This document shows positions 17,621-29,329 of a stretch of 64,000 nt of DNA, piece after piece. Source of the stretch: Monosiga brevicollis MX1 (taxonomy: Eukaryota > Opisthokonta > Choanoflagellata > Craspedida > Salpingoecidae); assembly GCF_000002865.3 (NCBI RefSeq), contig NW_001865062.1, positions 148,967 through 212,966 of the forward strand. Reading direction: 5' to 3'. Each line of letters starts with the position of its first letter. Within the stretch, counting starts at the first letter, position 1. The notes beneath the pieces were generated by a model. It ran no database searches and was not told the DNA's origin. It saw only the letters and a list, made by a program, of their open reading frames with translations. Both the position numbers and the translations under genes were made by a program.

Positions 17621-19612
17621 ATGATGGCTCTCCTGGAGGCCACTGGATGTGTCTCGGACGTGAGTCGAGAGTCTTCGGTTTCGTGTCTGCGCGAGTGCTC
17701 AACCGCAATCGACCCTGTTATGTTAGATGTGTGCAACATAATGAGAGATCGCTTCTCCCTGTGGTTCCTCATATGCCCTCGGCACATAGGATTTCTTCGT
17801 CGTGTTCCCTTTTCCGGACGATGTCTGTATCCCTTCTGCTCCGAACGCCACGGCGCTTCGGGAGCAAGCATTTATCTCGGCGGTATTTCATATCGTTCGG
17901 ATTGCAGACGAGTTCAAGCTTGCGATGTGGGCATCGAACAATGAGGAAGGACGTCGTGCCCGTCTCAAGATACCCTTGGGACCAGGTTATTCGCGTTTTC
18001 GGGGTCTCGATCCGAGCCTAGCAGATACACTCGCAAGATATCAAACGAGGTACATGCAGTTTTTGCATTCTGATGATATGTCTTGATGTCTGACCTTGTG
18101 TTTATTATCCTCGGTGTAGTCCTGGCGACGAACGTCTTTTCGCCCTGTGTCGAGAGCGGTATACATGTGATAAGCGGGTCGACAACGGACAAGGTCAAGA
18201 AGTTGGCCTCGTGCGCAAGGTGCCTTCAAAGGATATTGCCGAGAAAGGCGAAATCATCTACGCACAGCGACACCTCCAGATCTGTGCTTTTCTGACTTGC
18301 CTCGGCTCCAGGTTTGTTTGATCGTCGCTGCTGGCATAAACACGAGCAAGTCTTATTTTTCTTCCCATGTCGCACGCTGTAGTCTGCGCCCTTTCGTGAA
18401 TAAGCTCCGAGCTGCTTTTTCGGGTGAGAAACAACACGAACTGGGGCGGCCTCCCGCGCCTGGACTGGGGCCTGCGGAAGAAGCAGCCGAGTTGTTGTTT
18501 TTCGCAGAGGCCATGATCGCCAGCACGTATCTGCACCTGAAGTCGGTGCGGGCAGATATGTTGTCCATCTCCATGCACTTGTCGCGCAATAATCAGACCT
18601 CAAACCGGATTTTGAAGGTCTTGTTCGCAACACTTGGTTCTCTATTGGATTGGTTTTCGGAGGATTTCCCTGAAAATTGTGAACCTGGCGAACAAGGCAC
18701 ATCCGGTTACCAGCCAGCTGCTATTTGGATACATGTAAGATGATGCTCGGCCAACCGCAATATCATAATGGAATCACATGCACGTGACAAGCTAATTTTT
18801 GTTGTTGCTTTGTAGCTGAGCCATTATTCCAAAACATGGGAGTCCATGCGACGCATGCGAAACGCCGTATTACATGGCGTATCCATCGGTGCGCTCAAAA
18901 AATACCGGGCAAATGCAGAGCAAGGCACCATCATGGCAAATTCCATCCCTGAGAAAGCTTTGCTGTTCTGTCTTCAAGCCGATCTGTCTGATTCGGGGCA
19001 CACCGACAGCGAAGTCCCAGTACTCAACGATGGCCAATCAAAAAAAACTAGGCGGCAGGTCAAGTCTCGCTCGCGTGCCAAACGCGATAGTATTGGTGCG
19101 ATGCAGGCTTCCCATGCGTCTGTCACATTGTGACAAGCCGTCGTAGGCGTCTAATAATGTGATCTGAACTGGTTGTAGATATCGACTTTTTGGATGAGAA
19201 CAACGGCGACTTGCCTATCCCAATCAAGCGTGTTTTGCAGGATTTCAAAGATTACGGCGAGGCACATGCGCGTGACCGGGAGGCTCAGGACGCGCGCCGT
19301 CGAAAAAAAGATCGACGACGCTCCAAAAAAGACCGAGCACTTCTGCGCGAGGCGATGAAGGTGATCAAGCAGCAGAGCGTAGCGCAAGCCGAGATGATGA
19401 AGCAGCAGGGCGTAGCGCAAGCCGAGATGATGAAGCAGCAGAGCGTAGCGCAAGCCGAGATGATGAAAGAGGTTTTGGCGGTTTGCAAAACCCTTGCGCC
19501 GCCGACTGTGGCATCCGCATCGGGAGGTCCATCGCCACCCACCCCTTCCTCCCCAACACGAAACGTGTATTTTCGCATCGGGGGTGACATTGGACAAATG
19601 ATCACCAAATAA
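17621..19612 (+). CDS. Second protein of the Harbinger element, function unknown
   Basis: Six exons (17,621-17,659; 17,790-18,049; 18,120-18,311; 18,383-18,734; 18,816-19,095; 19,179-19,612) join in phase to about 518 aa. Every border is GT-AG, and donors such as GAC/GTGAGT and CAT/GTAAGA are strong. The N-terminal half has no family I recognise. The C-terminal exon is strongly basic (RRRKKDRRRSKKDR, about 19,293-19,335), a likely nuclear signal or DNA-contact patch. Three perfect or near-perfect 11-residue repeats QQSVAQAEMMK follow, then a Pro/Ser/Thr-rich tail. Harbinger elements usually carry a Myb/SANT-like DNA-binding partner needed for nuclear import and target binding of the transposase. 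Position inside the repeats suggests the same role here, but I see no clear Myb tryptophan pattern. Confidence 0.7.
19370..19468 (+). repeat. Three tandem copies of a 33-base coding repeat
   Basis: Each unit encodes QQ(S/G)VAQAEMMK. The three copies differ by only one or two bases, so the expansion is recent. The pattern would make an amphipathic helix or coiled-coil segment. Confidence 0.9.
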
Positions 19613-19699
19613 AGTGGGGGCAGCCTGGACATAGCATAATCAATTCAAATGAAGCATGTCATATGAATGACGGTGTCTGATCAAGACAAAGTAGTGAAT

Positions 19700-21546
19700 T
19701 TATGAGTCATGGCTCAAGGGCCGGGGGCCACACATGCTCGTCGGCCATGAGCCTGTGAGATATTCTTGCATCGTTGGGCCGTTGGCAACCTGAAATCGAT
19801 CCGCTGTCATATTCACCACTCCAGTTTTCCATCGTTGTAATATGACCAGGTTGTGCATCAAGTGAATGAAAATAAACCGATTGTTCAGATCTGACTGTGC
19901 GATGCCGCATGATTTGCTTCTCAAGCGTCGGAAGAAGAACTTGACACCTGAATGCATTGTTGATACAATCGTCACATAGGAAAGCATGAGCATTGAACTC
20001 AAAGCTACGATTTCAGGCAAGCAGGATTGGTTCGAACCGTATCCATCTGCTCCAATGATGTGCTCAACGCTGACACGGACAGCCTTGGCTTGACGCTCAT
20101 AGTCCTGCGAAACTCAAATCAAGTGAGCAAGGGTACTCGATAGAGGACAGCGCTCAAGACAAGATTAGAGCGCACGTGGCAGTCGGCATTCGACGATGGG
20201 TTTGCGATTACAAGCCCGCGAGTTGGAGTGTGCGTATAGCCGCAGTCTCCAAGAAGCACATGATGGGCCGGCCAATGTTCCTGGACCAGTTCAAGCGTGC
20301 GACTCAGACGTATCATCTTCCTAAAATGTGAATTAACAAAGATGATAATTTGAATCATATTGGACGTGTATTGTAGGGAGAATGCGAATAACCTTACTTG
20401 TCGTTGACAGTCCCAGGATATGGGCCGTGGACGCTGACCCCAAGGCCACTAGCGTCAGTGATAATCTGGCCTTTGAGCGCATGCATCTGGTTCGTATCAA
20501 AGATGAAACACAACAAGACGCGTTCATCAATGAGATTCAGCCCAAAGCTGAAATCAACACAACAACGGTACACACACGATGATTGCCGTCGTAGTTCACC
20601 CGCTGGTTACGGTTGCGACCACTGGGCCTGAAGATCGGATACACGGTTCCGTCGACAAAGGCAGCGATGCGTGGCGGGCAATCGGGTTCTGCGCGTAGTC
20701 GGGGAGCGAGGAAATGGCCAACACCTTTGCCCTGGTATGCCTCGATGTGTCTTGCACTCCACGCAACATACTCATGCATCGTCAGCCAAGGATGCCATAA
20801 GACTAGCGGTTTGAAAGCGGTGGCAACGGCATCCTCAATGCTCGCTACGCACGCACTGACAACCACTTCACTCACAACAAGCCCCATCAGTTCCACGATA
20901 TCGCGGTATGTCCGCTCACAACTCGTGTTGTATGCAAGGGTGCATTGTAAAGCGACATTAAAAGGGAGTGGACGCTGCTTTCTGGCACGCATAGCAGATT
21001 GATACCTATGGTGGAGCAGCCACAACCACGAAAGACATCATTGCATGATATCGAAGTTTTAAGCAGATATGATATCGAGGAACGTGCAGACAGGGTGATA
21101 ACATACGCTTCAACAAGAGGGGATTGTGCGGCGTCTTCCATTGCCTCAACAGCCTCGTGTATCGCAGCCAAAGAATGAAATGCAAACAGGGATCGGAATC
21201 GGTCCATGTCGTGGAGGGCTGCGGGCAAATGCTGACCGCGAAAAGTGGCAACAATCCTCGGTCGTATGGTCTCAAAATCTCTCAGCGATATTCGAGATGC
21301 CTGCTCTGCTGCGATCACGCTAGCCAAACGCCAAGCCCAATCATACTGATCGGGGCGAGTCGAATCAAGCAAACGCAACAACACCTGTTCAAACACGGCC
21401 CAGTACTTCTTCACCGCCAAACGGCGAATCGTGGCCTTCTCGAGAGTATCATAGTTCTTGCTAGACATGAACGCTTTGAGGACCAGATGTTTCCGCAACA
21501 GAGCTACCGACGCTTCCATGGCGCCGATCAGCGAAAAGTATGACAT
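19700..21546 (-). CDS. Harbinger-family DDE transposase
   Basis: Predicted to cut and move the surrounding element. Exons are about 21,107-21,546, 20,576-21,005, 20,398-20,486, 20,137-20,320 and 19,700-20,104, all in phase, giving about 516 aa. The catalytic acids are visible in order: first Asp in AAFVDGTVYPIFRPSG, second Asp in VLLGDCGYTHTPTRG, and Glu in AVRVSVEHIIG. Between them, MHALKGQIITDASGLG and VHGPYPGTVNDK match the family's strands after the first Asp. The last exon may contain a further in-frame intron between VEHIIGADGYG and VKFFFRRLRSK, because family members usually place these blocks together; reading is open either way. The first exon is helical and could hold the DNA-binding part. 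Convergent with the partner gene inside the same element. Confidence 0.88.
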
Positions 21547-21671
21547 TTTCTAACGGTCATTATTTTATCTTCTGACCCACCAGGTTTAGACAAGCTTTCC
21601 AGCGTCTCAAGAGATTAATTTTAGCCAGCATCCTTCAGCATCCCGGGCGCTACTAAATGTTCGTATTTTAA

Positions 21672-21711
21672 TCCCCTTGTTTATCTTAAAAACGCTGTTT
21701 CCGTAGGAGCC
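21672..21711 (-). repeat. Right terminal inverted repeat of the Harbinger element
   Basis: Carries TTTCCGTAGGAG (21,698-21,709), the inverse of the left-end core. Confidence 0.7.
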
Positions 21712-22006
21712 TAGTGAAGGGAATAATATCAATTTTCTGGAAAGGCTTTTGGCATGTAGATGAATCGAGTTGCTGGCACAGGTGCGATTCTCTGCAGAGC
21801 AGTGGCTTTCATAGCAAGAAGGGATAGAAATCAAGACACCAAAAATGCAAGGAGAAGGAACATGACATTGGAAAGATGAACAAAAGAGGAAGAAAGCCAC
21901 AGCTGCATCGAAAGAGCACAACTGATCTTCGGCCCCCAGACCACCAAAGCGGCAGGAAGGACGGAAGAGCCGGGCAACCAGGTGCACGAACCACTATGTC
22001 TATGGA

Positions 22007-25000
22007 TTAGATCAAAATGGCGTTTGTGTAAGGACAATAGTCGACCTCGCGCCACAAGTAGCCGTACGAGTCCGTAGCCACCAAATAATCACCAAAAAAC
22101 GCCAACTTGTCAGCGCTTTCGCAGCCAAAGTCGACGTCCTGTTCAAGATTGCCGAGGCGCCTCAGCTGACCACTCTCATCAGCAATGAAGAGGTCAGCTG
22201 AATCAAGACCAAAGTCACGCACAGCAATGTCTGTGACCATGCCAGACATGTTGAAGATGCCCATGGTTGAATTTACTGCGTCTTCAGTCAGAATGTAGGC
22301 CTTGACTACACCATCTGGGAAACCGAGAAAAGCAAAGTAGCTGTGCACCTCGATCGCGCTAGGCGCGGCGTGGACGGGGAAGTTCAGGGGATATCCAAGG
22401 GCCTGGAGAGAAAAGCTTTCGTCTGAAGCTTGTGTAAGAGCCAAGGTGATAAGCTCGCTACTGGCCAACATGCTGACATTGTACACGGTACAGGAGGCCG
22501 AAGTCAGACTACCCTCGTAGAGGGTACCAGGGGAGTCGATGGCCACAAAGCCATGGCCAGCCACAAAGGTCACACCCGTGAGGTAGCCACAAGATGCAAG
22601 CGTCTCGTTGCTCAGCACGCCATCGATCGTCATATAGACAACACCATCGGCCCCGACGGAATAATAGTTCTCGTGATCCACGAAGAAGACGCTGGTGACC
22701 ATGCCTTCATGCTGGTATGGCAGCTTGATGAATGTGTCGTGCGTCACGCGATAACGGAACACGCAGCCCTCCGATGTACCATACATGTTCGTGTCCAACG
22801 CCGTCACGATGGGCTGAACAGCATCCACCTCGAACACGGGCTCCATGTTAATGTAGGGGGAGCGCGAGGTCACGCAAACACCAGCATTATCCACTGCGTA
22901 GCTAGTGCCAGCACCAGAGAAGCGGAGAGCGACTCGCACGGCATCACCGATGTGGGCATCACCAAGTTCGGGCGTATAAGACAGCGTGTATTCTTGCCAG
23001 GAAGTGGTAACGCTCTCGCTGACGACCGAGGCAAAGATCAAGACTTGGTTCTGCGCGTCACGGAACTCCAGGCGCATGGTGTTGGAAGTCACCTGGTTGG
23101 CTGACTTGGCGACCCAAACGGAAAACGTGACCTCTTGACCGGGGCAATATGAGAGGTTGGTATCCTGATACACCGCCGTGTTGACGTTGATAGAGTCAAA
23201 CACCACCAAAAACTGAGAGCCCCATGGTGTGTCGGCGGGGCCGACGGAACCACCTTCCTGGGCAATGCGCACGTTGGTGGTCTTACCAGTGGCAGTCCAT
23301 CCAGTGATGGGTTTGAGCACACCCTGCTGGGCCACGTCATAAACCTCAAAGCTGGCGTCGTTCATACGGATGCAATCATTCACTGGGGGCATTTCCGTCA
23401 CCGTGGTGCTTGTTGTTGAACTGGTGGAGGAGGTAGAGCTCGTGGATGAGGTTGACGAAGTCGATGTAGTGGAGCTAGTCGACGACGTTGAGGAAGTTGA
23501 TGAGGTTGAGCTCGTCGATGACGTGGTTGAGGTGGACGAAGTGGACGAAGTTGAGCTGGTAGACGAAGTGGACGAGGTGGACGAAGTGGACGAAGTTGAG
23601 CTAGTGGATGAAGTGGATGTGGTGGAGCTGGTCGACGACGTTGAAGTTGTCGAGCTGGTTGATGAGGTCGAGGAGATGGTGGTCGTGGTCGTGTAAGAAA
23701 AGCCACAGGCACTGGTGTCGGCCACAGCAGGGCTGATGCCAATACCACCGTAACTGAAAGCGATGACAACTTTGCTGCACAAAATCGATGGATCGTAGCC
23801 GATCGTCCCAATGTCAGGCATGAAAAAGCGCACCGTCTGCCATGACCCGTGACTCGAGATGGAGTTGGTCTGCACGATGTTGGACGCAACAACGGTCTGG
23901 TCCTCGGTGCGCAGCTCCATTGACATGGTGCCACCGCAAGTTGTGCACGCGGGCCGGTAAACCTTGGCTCGGAAGCGAATGACGTCGTATTCGCCGTATG
24001 AAATGTTCAAAACGTTGTAGATGCCATAGTCGGAGCCCTGTGCACCCATGTTCACCAAATATTGGCGGTTGCCGTCAGTATCAGGTGCAGACACATGGTC
24101 TTGGTCGATGATGGTCAACAGCTCCGAACCGGCCTGGTAGGTCCATCCGTAATCGGAAGTTGGGATGGCGGCCGTATGACTGATACCAGTGGTCGGTGTT
24201 TGAAAGTCGCTGTCTTCGATAAACAGGTCCGTGCAACCCCTGAGAAACAAAAGCATGTAACGAGTATGTATCAAATGATCGTGGTGAGTCACGGACGACA
24301 GAAGAATGATCAAGACTGCAGGCACCGTGGGGATGTGGGAGCGAGAGGGGGTCATAACCTACGCGTCAAAGGGCTGTGTTGTCACAGTGGTAGTTGTTGA
24401 AGTACTGGTAGTACTGGTCGTAGTGGTCGTGCTCGTTGATGTAGAAGTAACCGTACTGTATCGGTTGTTGGCACAGAAACGGAAGTTGTCAAAGGAGACG
24501 GTTAGACCAGTGCCTGTGAAGTAGACGCGGAGGTAAACTTGCTTGCCCAAAAGGCTATTGTCAGTCACTTTGTACGTGACGGTCTGGTCTTGGAAGGTAG
24601 TCGTGAGAAGGGCCGAGTACACGGTCTCCTCGGCAACAATGTTGCGGTTCTCGTCCGTGATGGCCAACTTCATGTTGCTGGTGTAGGGCATGGCCAGCTT
24701 GCCGGCAGCGACAGTGAAGCGGAGGGTCTCACCCAGCCGAAACGTCAGACCAGTGTTGTAGTACATGCCGGCTTTGCTGGCTGCGGCGGCAGCAGAGAAA
24801 ATGTATGCATACTTGGTACCATCAGCAGCCGTGCTCGGACCAACACGAGATTGACCATTGGTGACGCGGATACTGGGCTGGGCAGAGTCCCACCCGCTAC
24901 CCAAGGTGATGTAAGAGTCTTGAGGACCGTTCACCTTCACGCGCTCAAAGCTGTGATCAGTGATGGTCACACAGCTCGACAGATCCATGGTGGTGGTCGA

Positions 25001-27748
25001 GGTCGAGGTCGATGTGGAGGAGGTAGAAGATGTCGACGAGGTTGATGAGGTCGATGAAGAAGAAGAAGTGGACGACGTCGATGAGGTTGTGGAGGTGGAC
25101 GAGGTGCTAGAGGTTGTGGAGGTGGACGAGGTGGACGAGGTGCTAGAGGTGGACGAGGTGCTAGAGGTGCTAGAGGTGCTAGAGGTCGACGAGGTTGTTG
25201 AGGTGGACGTAGTGCTAGTCGTGGTCGTAGACGTGGTCGTGGTCGAGGTCGTAGGAATGGCTTCAACCGCTGCACAAGCGGCATCAAAGGCTGCGCTCAA
25301 GCCAGCCCCGTTAAATTGAACACCAACACGCACCGTAGATCCGATAAACTCAGAGGTATCCTCAATGCTGAACACAACCTCGATGGTTGTCAGGGATGTC
25401 GTGCTGAGCGACCCTGAATACACTGGGTACGACGCCACGATGTCACCGTCACTGGTACGCAACTCGACTGAGAAAAAGCTGGTGTAAGTGACAGTGGAAA
25501 CCCGGCCCACGACGACACCAAACTTGTACTCGGTGAAGGGCTTGTAAGTGATGGCCAGGTCCTGCCAAAAGCCAGAACCAGTCACGTCCTCGCCACTGTT
25601 CAGGGCGTACATGAACTGACCGCCGAATTCACTGGCACCTGGAGTGCGGCCGGCTTTGGGGGGTCCATAGACGAAAGGAGTGCCAACAAACTGCCAATAG
25701 GTACTAGGAAAAGTTGATTCCGAGCTGACAGTAATGGTGGAAAAGTTGAAATCCTGCACCAGGCAGTCCCTGTCGCCATAACTAGGAACAACAGTGGTGC
25801 TTGTCGTACTGGTGCTTGTCGAGCTGGTGGACGATGTTGAGCTGGTGGACGATGTTGAGCTGGTGGATGACGTTGAAGATGTAGTTGACGTTGAGCTTGT
25901 GGAAGAAGTGGAGCTTGTAGAAGAGGTTGAAGATGACGATGACGAGGAAGAGCTGCTCGATGTTGACGAGGTTGAGCTGGAGCTTGATGTCGAGGATGTC
26001 GAGGACGTGGTTGAAGTCGAAGTTGTTGATGATGTAGAGGAGGTTGATGAAGTTGAGGAGGTGGTAGACGTTGAGGAGGTGGTTGAGGTAGAGGAGGTTG
26101 AAGATGTCGAGGAAGTCGAAGAAGTTGACGAAGTCGTCGAAGTTGAAGTGGTCGATGAGGTTGACGAGGTTGACGAGGTTGATGAGGTCGAGGAAGTTGA
26201 CGTCGTGGTCGAGGTTGAGGACGTGGAAGAGGTAGTTGACGTGGAAGAGGTAGAGGAGGTGGAGGAGGTCGACGTCGTGCTTGAGGTTGAGGATGTAGAA
26301 GATGTGGAGGTGGTCGATGAGGTGGAGGAGGTGGAGGAGGTCGACGTCGTGCTTGAGGTTGAGGAGGTGGAAGATGTGGAGGTGGTCGATGAGGTGGAGG
26401 AGGTGGAGGAGGTGGAGGTGGTCGATGAGGTGGTGGAAGAAGAGGAGGTTGAGGATGTCGATGAGGTGGATGAGGTGGACGAAGTCGATGAGGTGGATGA
26501 GGTGGACGAAGTCGATGAAGTGGTTGATGTTGACGAAGTCGACGAAGTGGTTGATGTTGACGAAGTCGATGATGTAGTCGACGTCGATGAAGAAGAGGAT
26601 GTGGAAGACGTGGAAGACGTCATCGAAGTCGAAGAAGGTCGACGAGGTCGACGAGGTCGACGAGGTCGACGAGGTGGACGAGGTCGATGAAGTCGAAGAG
26701 GTGGACGATGTCGACGAGGTCGACGAGGTGGAAGTAGTCGATGAGGTGGACGAGGTGGAAGAGGTGGAAGAGGTGGACGAGGTGGAAGCACCACAGACCT
26801 CAGAGAAGGAATATTCGCAAACAAAACGGCGCAATCGAGAGCACGGGGCATCATTCCAGCCACCAAGAGGAGAGGTACGCAGGCGCGACATGCCCATCTG
26901 CACGCAGGCTTCCGACCCATAGGTCGGCTGGTTTGAAAACCAATTAGTATAAGTTTGCGGAGTACCATCCAAGGAGGTGTATTGGGTGGAAGGAGGCGTG
27001 CGAAAAGCACCAATCCAACGCATGATCAAGTTGTTGTTATTCATGCTGAAAACGATATCGTTGACAGCTTGGTTAGTCACGTTGACGAGGTCCCCGCTGG
27101 CATCGATGCTTTGGCAAGCAGTGCGGGCATCGGCAAAGCTCAGCTCGGTTCCAAAGCCAAAGTAATCGTCTGACCAAATGTAGACGGAATCACCATAAGT
27201 GTACGTTGAATCGCAGACTGGAGATGGGGACTGGGCTGTGGTCAGCGCCACCAACAGCAGAGCTGGGAGAGGGCGCACACGAGTTATACAGGGGAAAGTG
27301 AGAACCTTGATGAGTACGAAAATGACAGGATAGCCGAATGACAGGATAACCAGAGCATGATTGATGCGAAACGACTTTAACAACACGAAATTGTGAATGC
27401 TCATGCCCAAGACCTCGCTCCGTCCATGGTGATGGGCGGACGTTTAAGACTTAACAAGTCGGGAGCAGGTTAATCGGAAATTCGGGCTCAAACAACACCA
27501 GAGCGTTAAGCAAAAGACACCAGATCGTGTTGACCAGAACGACAAGGTATGTTTGTTGCAGAGCTCAAAACGGTGTATCGAAAAAAACCATGCCCAGAGG
27601 AACGAGGGAAGAAAAAAAAAAAAAAAGAGGCCAAGGGTGCACCTCGACATTGAAAGCATGTGTGTGCGGATGAACGTGTGAAGGATCATGGACGAGGCCG
27701 AGTTGCCTTACCTGCAAAAAGCAGACTTGTTGTCAGGCTTGAAGCCAT
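22007..27748 (-). CDS. Secreted C-type lectin with four repeated beta modules and a C-terminal propeller-like region
   Basis: A large extracellular protein of about 1,700 aa. Exon 1 (27,712-27,748) encodes MASSLTTSLLFA and joins in phase to ALLLVALTTAQS at 27,262, giving a textbook signal peptide; this start is better than the open frame beginning at 27,410. A C-type lectin domain follows (about 27,220-26,800; WIGAF, GGWNDAPC, RRFVCEY). It has QPT rather than EPN at the sugar motif. Then comes a long Ser/Thr tract and four copies of a 150-residue module, at about 25,780-25,265, 24,990-24,440, 24,245-23,700 and 23,385-22,850, separated by more Ser/Thr linkers. The last 270 residues (22,850-22,010) repeat short hydrophobic strands suggestive of a propeller. 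An intron at about 24,245-24,365 is clear. Within the first Ser/Thr tract, near 26,640-26,660, the frame of the lectin domain and the frame of the modules differ by one base, with no AG available for an intron; this is an assembly slip or a real frameshift. Confidence 0.75.
25794..26800 (-). repeat. Ser/Thr-coding simple tandem tract of lectin gene A
   Basis: Degenerate 9-base repeat of the type TCGTCCACC on the minus strand, encoding SST units. It is a likely O-glycosylated stalk. Long acidic open frames on the plus strand here are shadows of this repeat. Confidence 0.9.
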
Positions 27749-28269
27749 GATGCTTGGTCCAAGATACAGCGAGCTCGCCCGCTATGTGCACAAGCGACTT
27801 GATCTCCTCCTCTCGGGGGAAGACCAGGACCACTAGGGAAAAGAAGAAAAAAAAAAGGGCAGAGGCTGGGCAAGATGTAGTCCAACTTCAACCCAAAAGC
27901 ACTCGATCTCAAAGTCGAGTGCTGCCGATGAACCAGACCCGATGCACCACCGTGACAGGGTTCAATCCAGGGTCAAAAACTGATGCGCGCGGGCAACAGC
28001 AGTACAACACGCACGCGGGGGGGGGGGGAGGGAGGAGGAGGGTCACGACCACAGCCAGGACCAATGCGCCCTGCACGAGATCCGTGTCTCGCGGGTTAGG
28101 GCCGGCAAACAAAGTGCTTAAGCCCAACCGTTACCCATCTGCTCCACTAACCACTAACCACAGTACCTCAGCATCAGTCATTGTTAACACAGTAACACAG
28201 CAACACAGTAGCACAGTATCACAGTAACACAGTAACTCTCTCTCTCTTACCTCTCTTTCGCTTGATCTT

Positions 28270-28304
<35 letters not shown>

Positions 28305-28380
28305 GCGTGTCTATGGGACCAAAGTGCCCTTTCTTTGTCTTTCTAACGGAAAGACACCAAAAGTCCCAACATGTGTGTAA

Positions 28381-28437
<57 letters not shown>

Positions 28438-29329
28438 AAAACCAAAAAAAAGAAAGAAACAAAGGAAACAAAAGGTAAAATTTGGCATAGGGCTAGTGCG
28501 CAGCATAGCTCTATCAAAAATGTGTCAGATACTCTTTTTCTCTGGTTGGACCGCGTGGTTTTTCTCCATCTCTGATTGTGCCTTTGTTTTGCACCACACT
28601 CTCCCCCTCCATAGCCCGAGCTCTCTCACGCTTTGCCAAGCTCTCCACGTCTCTCTTCCAATATCACCCGCCCTCTCATCTCTCTCTGGATTTCTTTTGT
28701 CTTCAGCGCTTTCTTCGCGCCGCTGGTGCATGTGTCCTGCTTTTTGACCGTCTGTTCCGGGCTCATGGCGCTGCAAGGCGCCGTATCAACTTGAACCAAG
28801 CTGCTTAGAATCAGTCCTCTGAACCGCTCTGGCTCGAGATCCGTCCCAACGTCCCAACAGAACAGACCTAAAACTTTGCAAAGTCTCACCTGCCTCCCCC
28901 GTCTCTTCCCACCGTCTTCAGCGCGCGACCGATCAATTGTCCTTAGGTCGGGGTCACAAGGAGTCCTGAACTGAATCCCAAAAAAAAATTCAATTCTTTC
29001 TTTAAGCATTTTTTTCACGACAACAAACACGCTGAAATTTGATACTGAATCAGCCAACGCGGATTTTCGGTCATATTTCTATACAACTTTTTCAATAATC
29101 GATCCTTGGGGTACACACACAACACACAACACACACACACATGTCAATTTGATTGATACACACCATACACAATAGGACCAGTAAAAAGGTTTGGTGCGTT
29201 TGGTGCCGCCACTGTCTGGCTTGGTTCCATGCCGATGCAATGGCTCTCCCTAACTCTCCCTCTACTCTCTAACCTTAAGTTCTCTACTCTCTAACTTTTA
29301 AACCCTCTCGTCTGCTCGTCGGTTACATT
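27749..29329. other. Divergent spacer rich in microsatellites
   Basis: Between lectin gene A and the caspase-like/MBL gene. Contains a G run (28,018-28,028), an ACACAGTA-type repeat (about 28,185-28,235), a CT run (about 28,270-28,302), a GT run (about 28,386-28,436) and a CACACAA stretch (about 29,112-29,142). No open frame here has domain or splice support. Confidence 0.6.
28386..28436 (+). repeat. (GT)n microsatellite
   Basis: About 25 uninterrupted GT units. Confidence 0.98.

Larger units (their letters stand above)
17442..21711. mobile_element. Harbinger-type DNA transposon, complete-looking, about 4.3 kb
   Basis: Two convergent genes lie between imperfect terminal inverted repeats. 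The left end reads ACTCCTACGGAAATGATAG. The right end, reverse-complemented, begins GGCTCCTACGGAAACAG, and the match continues with small gaps through a GTTTT-AAG-ATAA-ACAA block. TAG flanks both ends (17,439-17,441 and 21,712-21,714), consistent with the 3-base target duplication typical of this superfamily, though the ends differ by one base so this is a candidate. Inside are a DDE transposase on the minus strand and a second protein on the plus strand, the usual two-gene content of Harbinger elements. Both have full-length open spliced frames, so the copy may be recent or active. Confidence 0.8.

Noticed and set aside
25794-26690. A 298-codon acidic plus-strand frame
   Set aside because: Antisense shadow of the Ser/Thr repeat of lectin gene A.
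27262-27410. Start of lectin gene A at 27,410
   Set aside because: An upstream exon at 27,712-27,748 splices in phase and gives a clean signal peptide, whereas the 27,410 start gives a long non-signal extension.
27950-27985. GGGTTCAATCC, resembling a tRNA T-loop
   Set aside because: The flanks do not pair and no cloverleaf fits.
27754-28227. 157-codon open frame
   Set aside because: Low-complexity composition and no recognisable motif; lies in a microsatellite-rich spacer.
28384-28440. Tandem dinucleotide arrays as possible CRISPR or satellite arrays
   Set aside because: Plain microsatellites without spacers; the window is eukaryotic.
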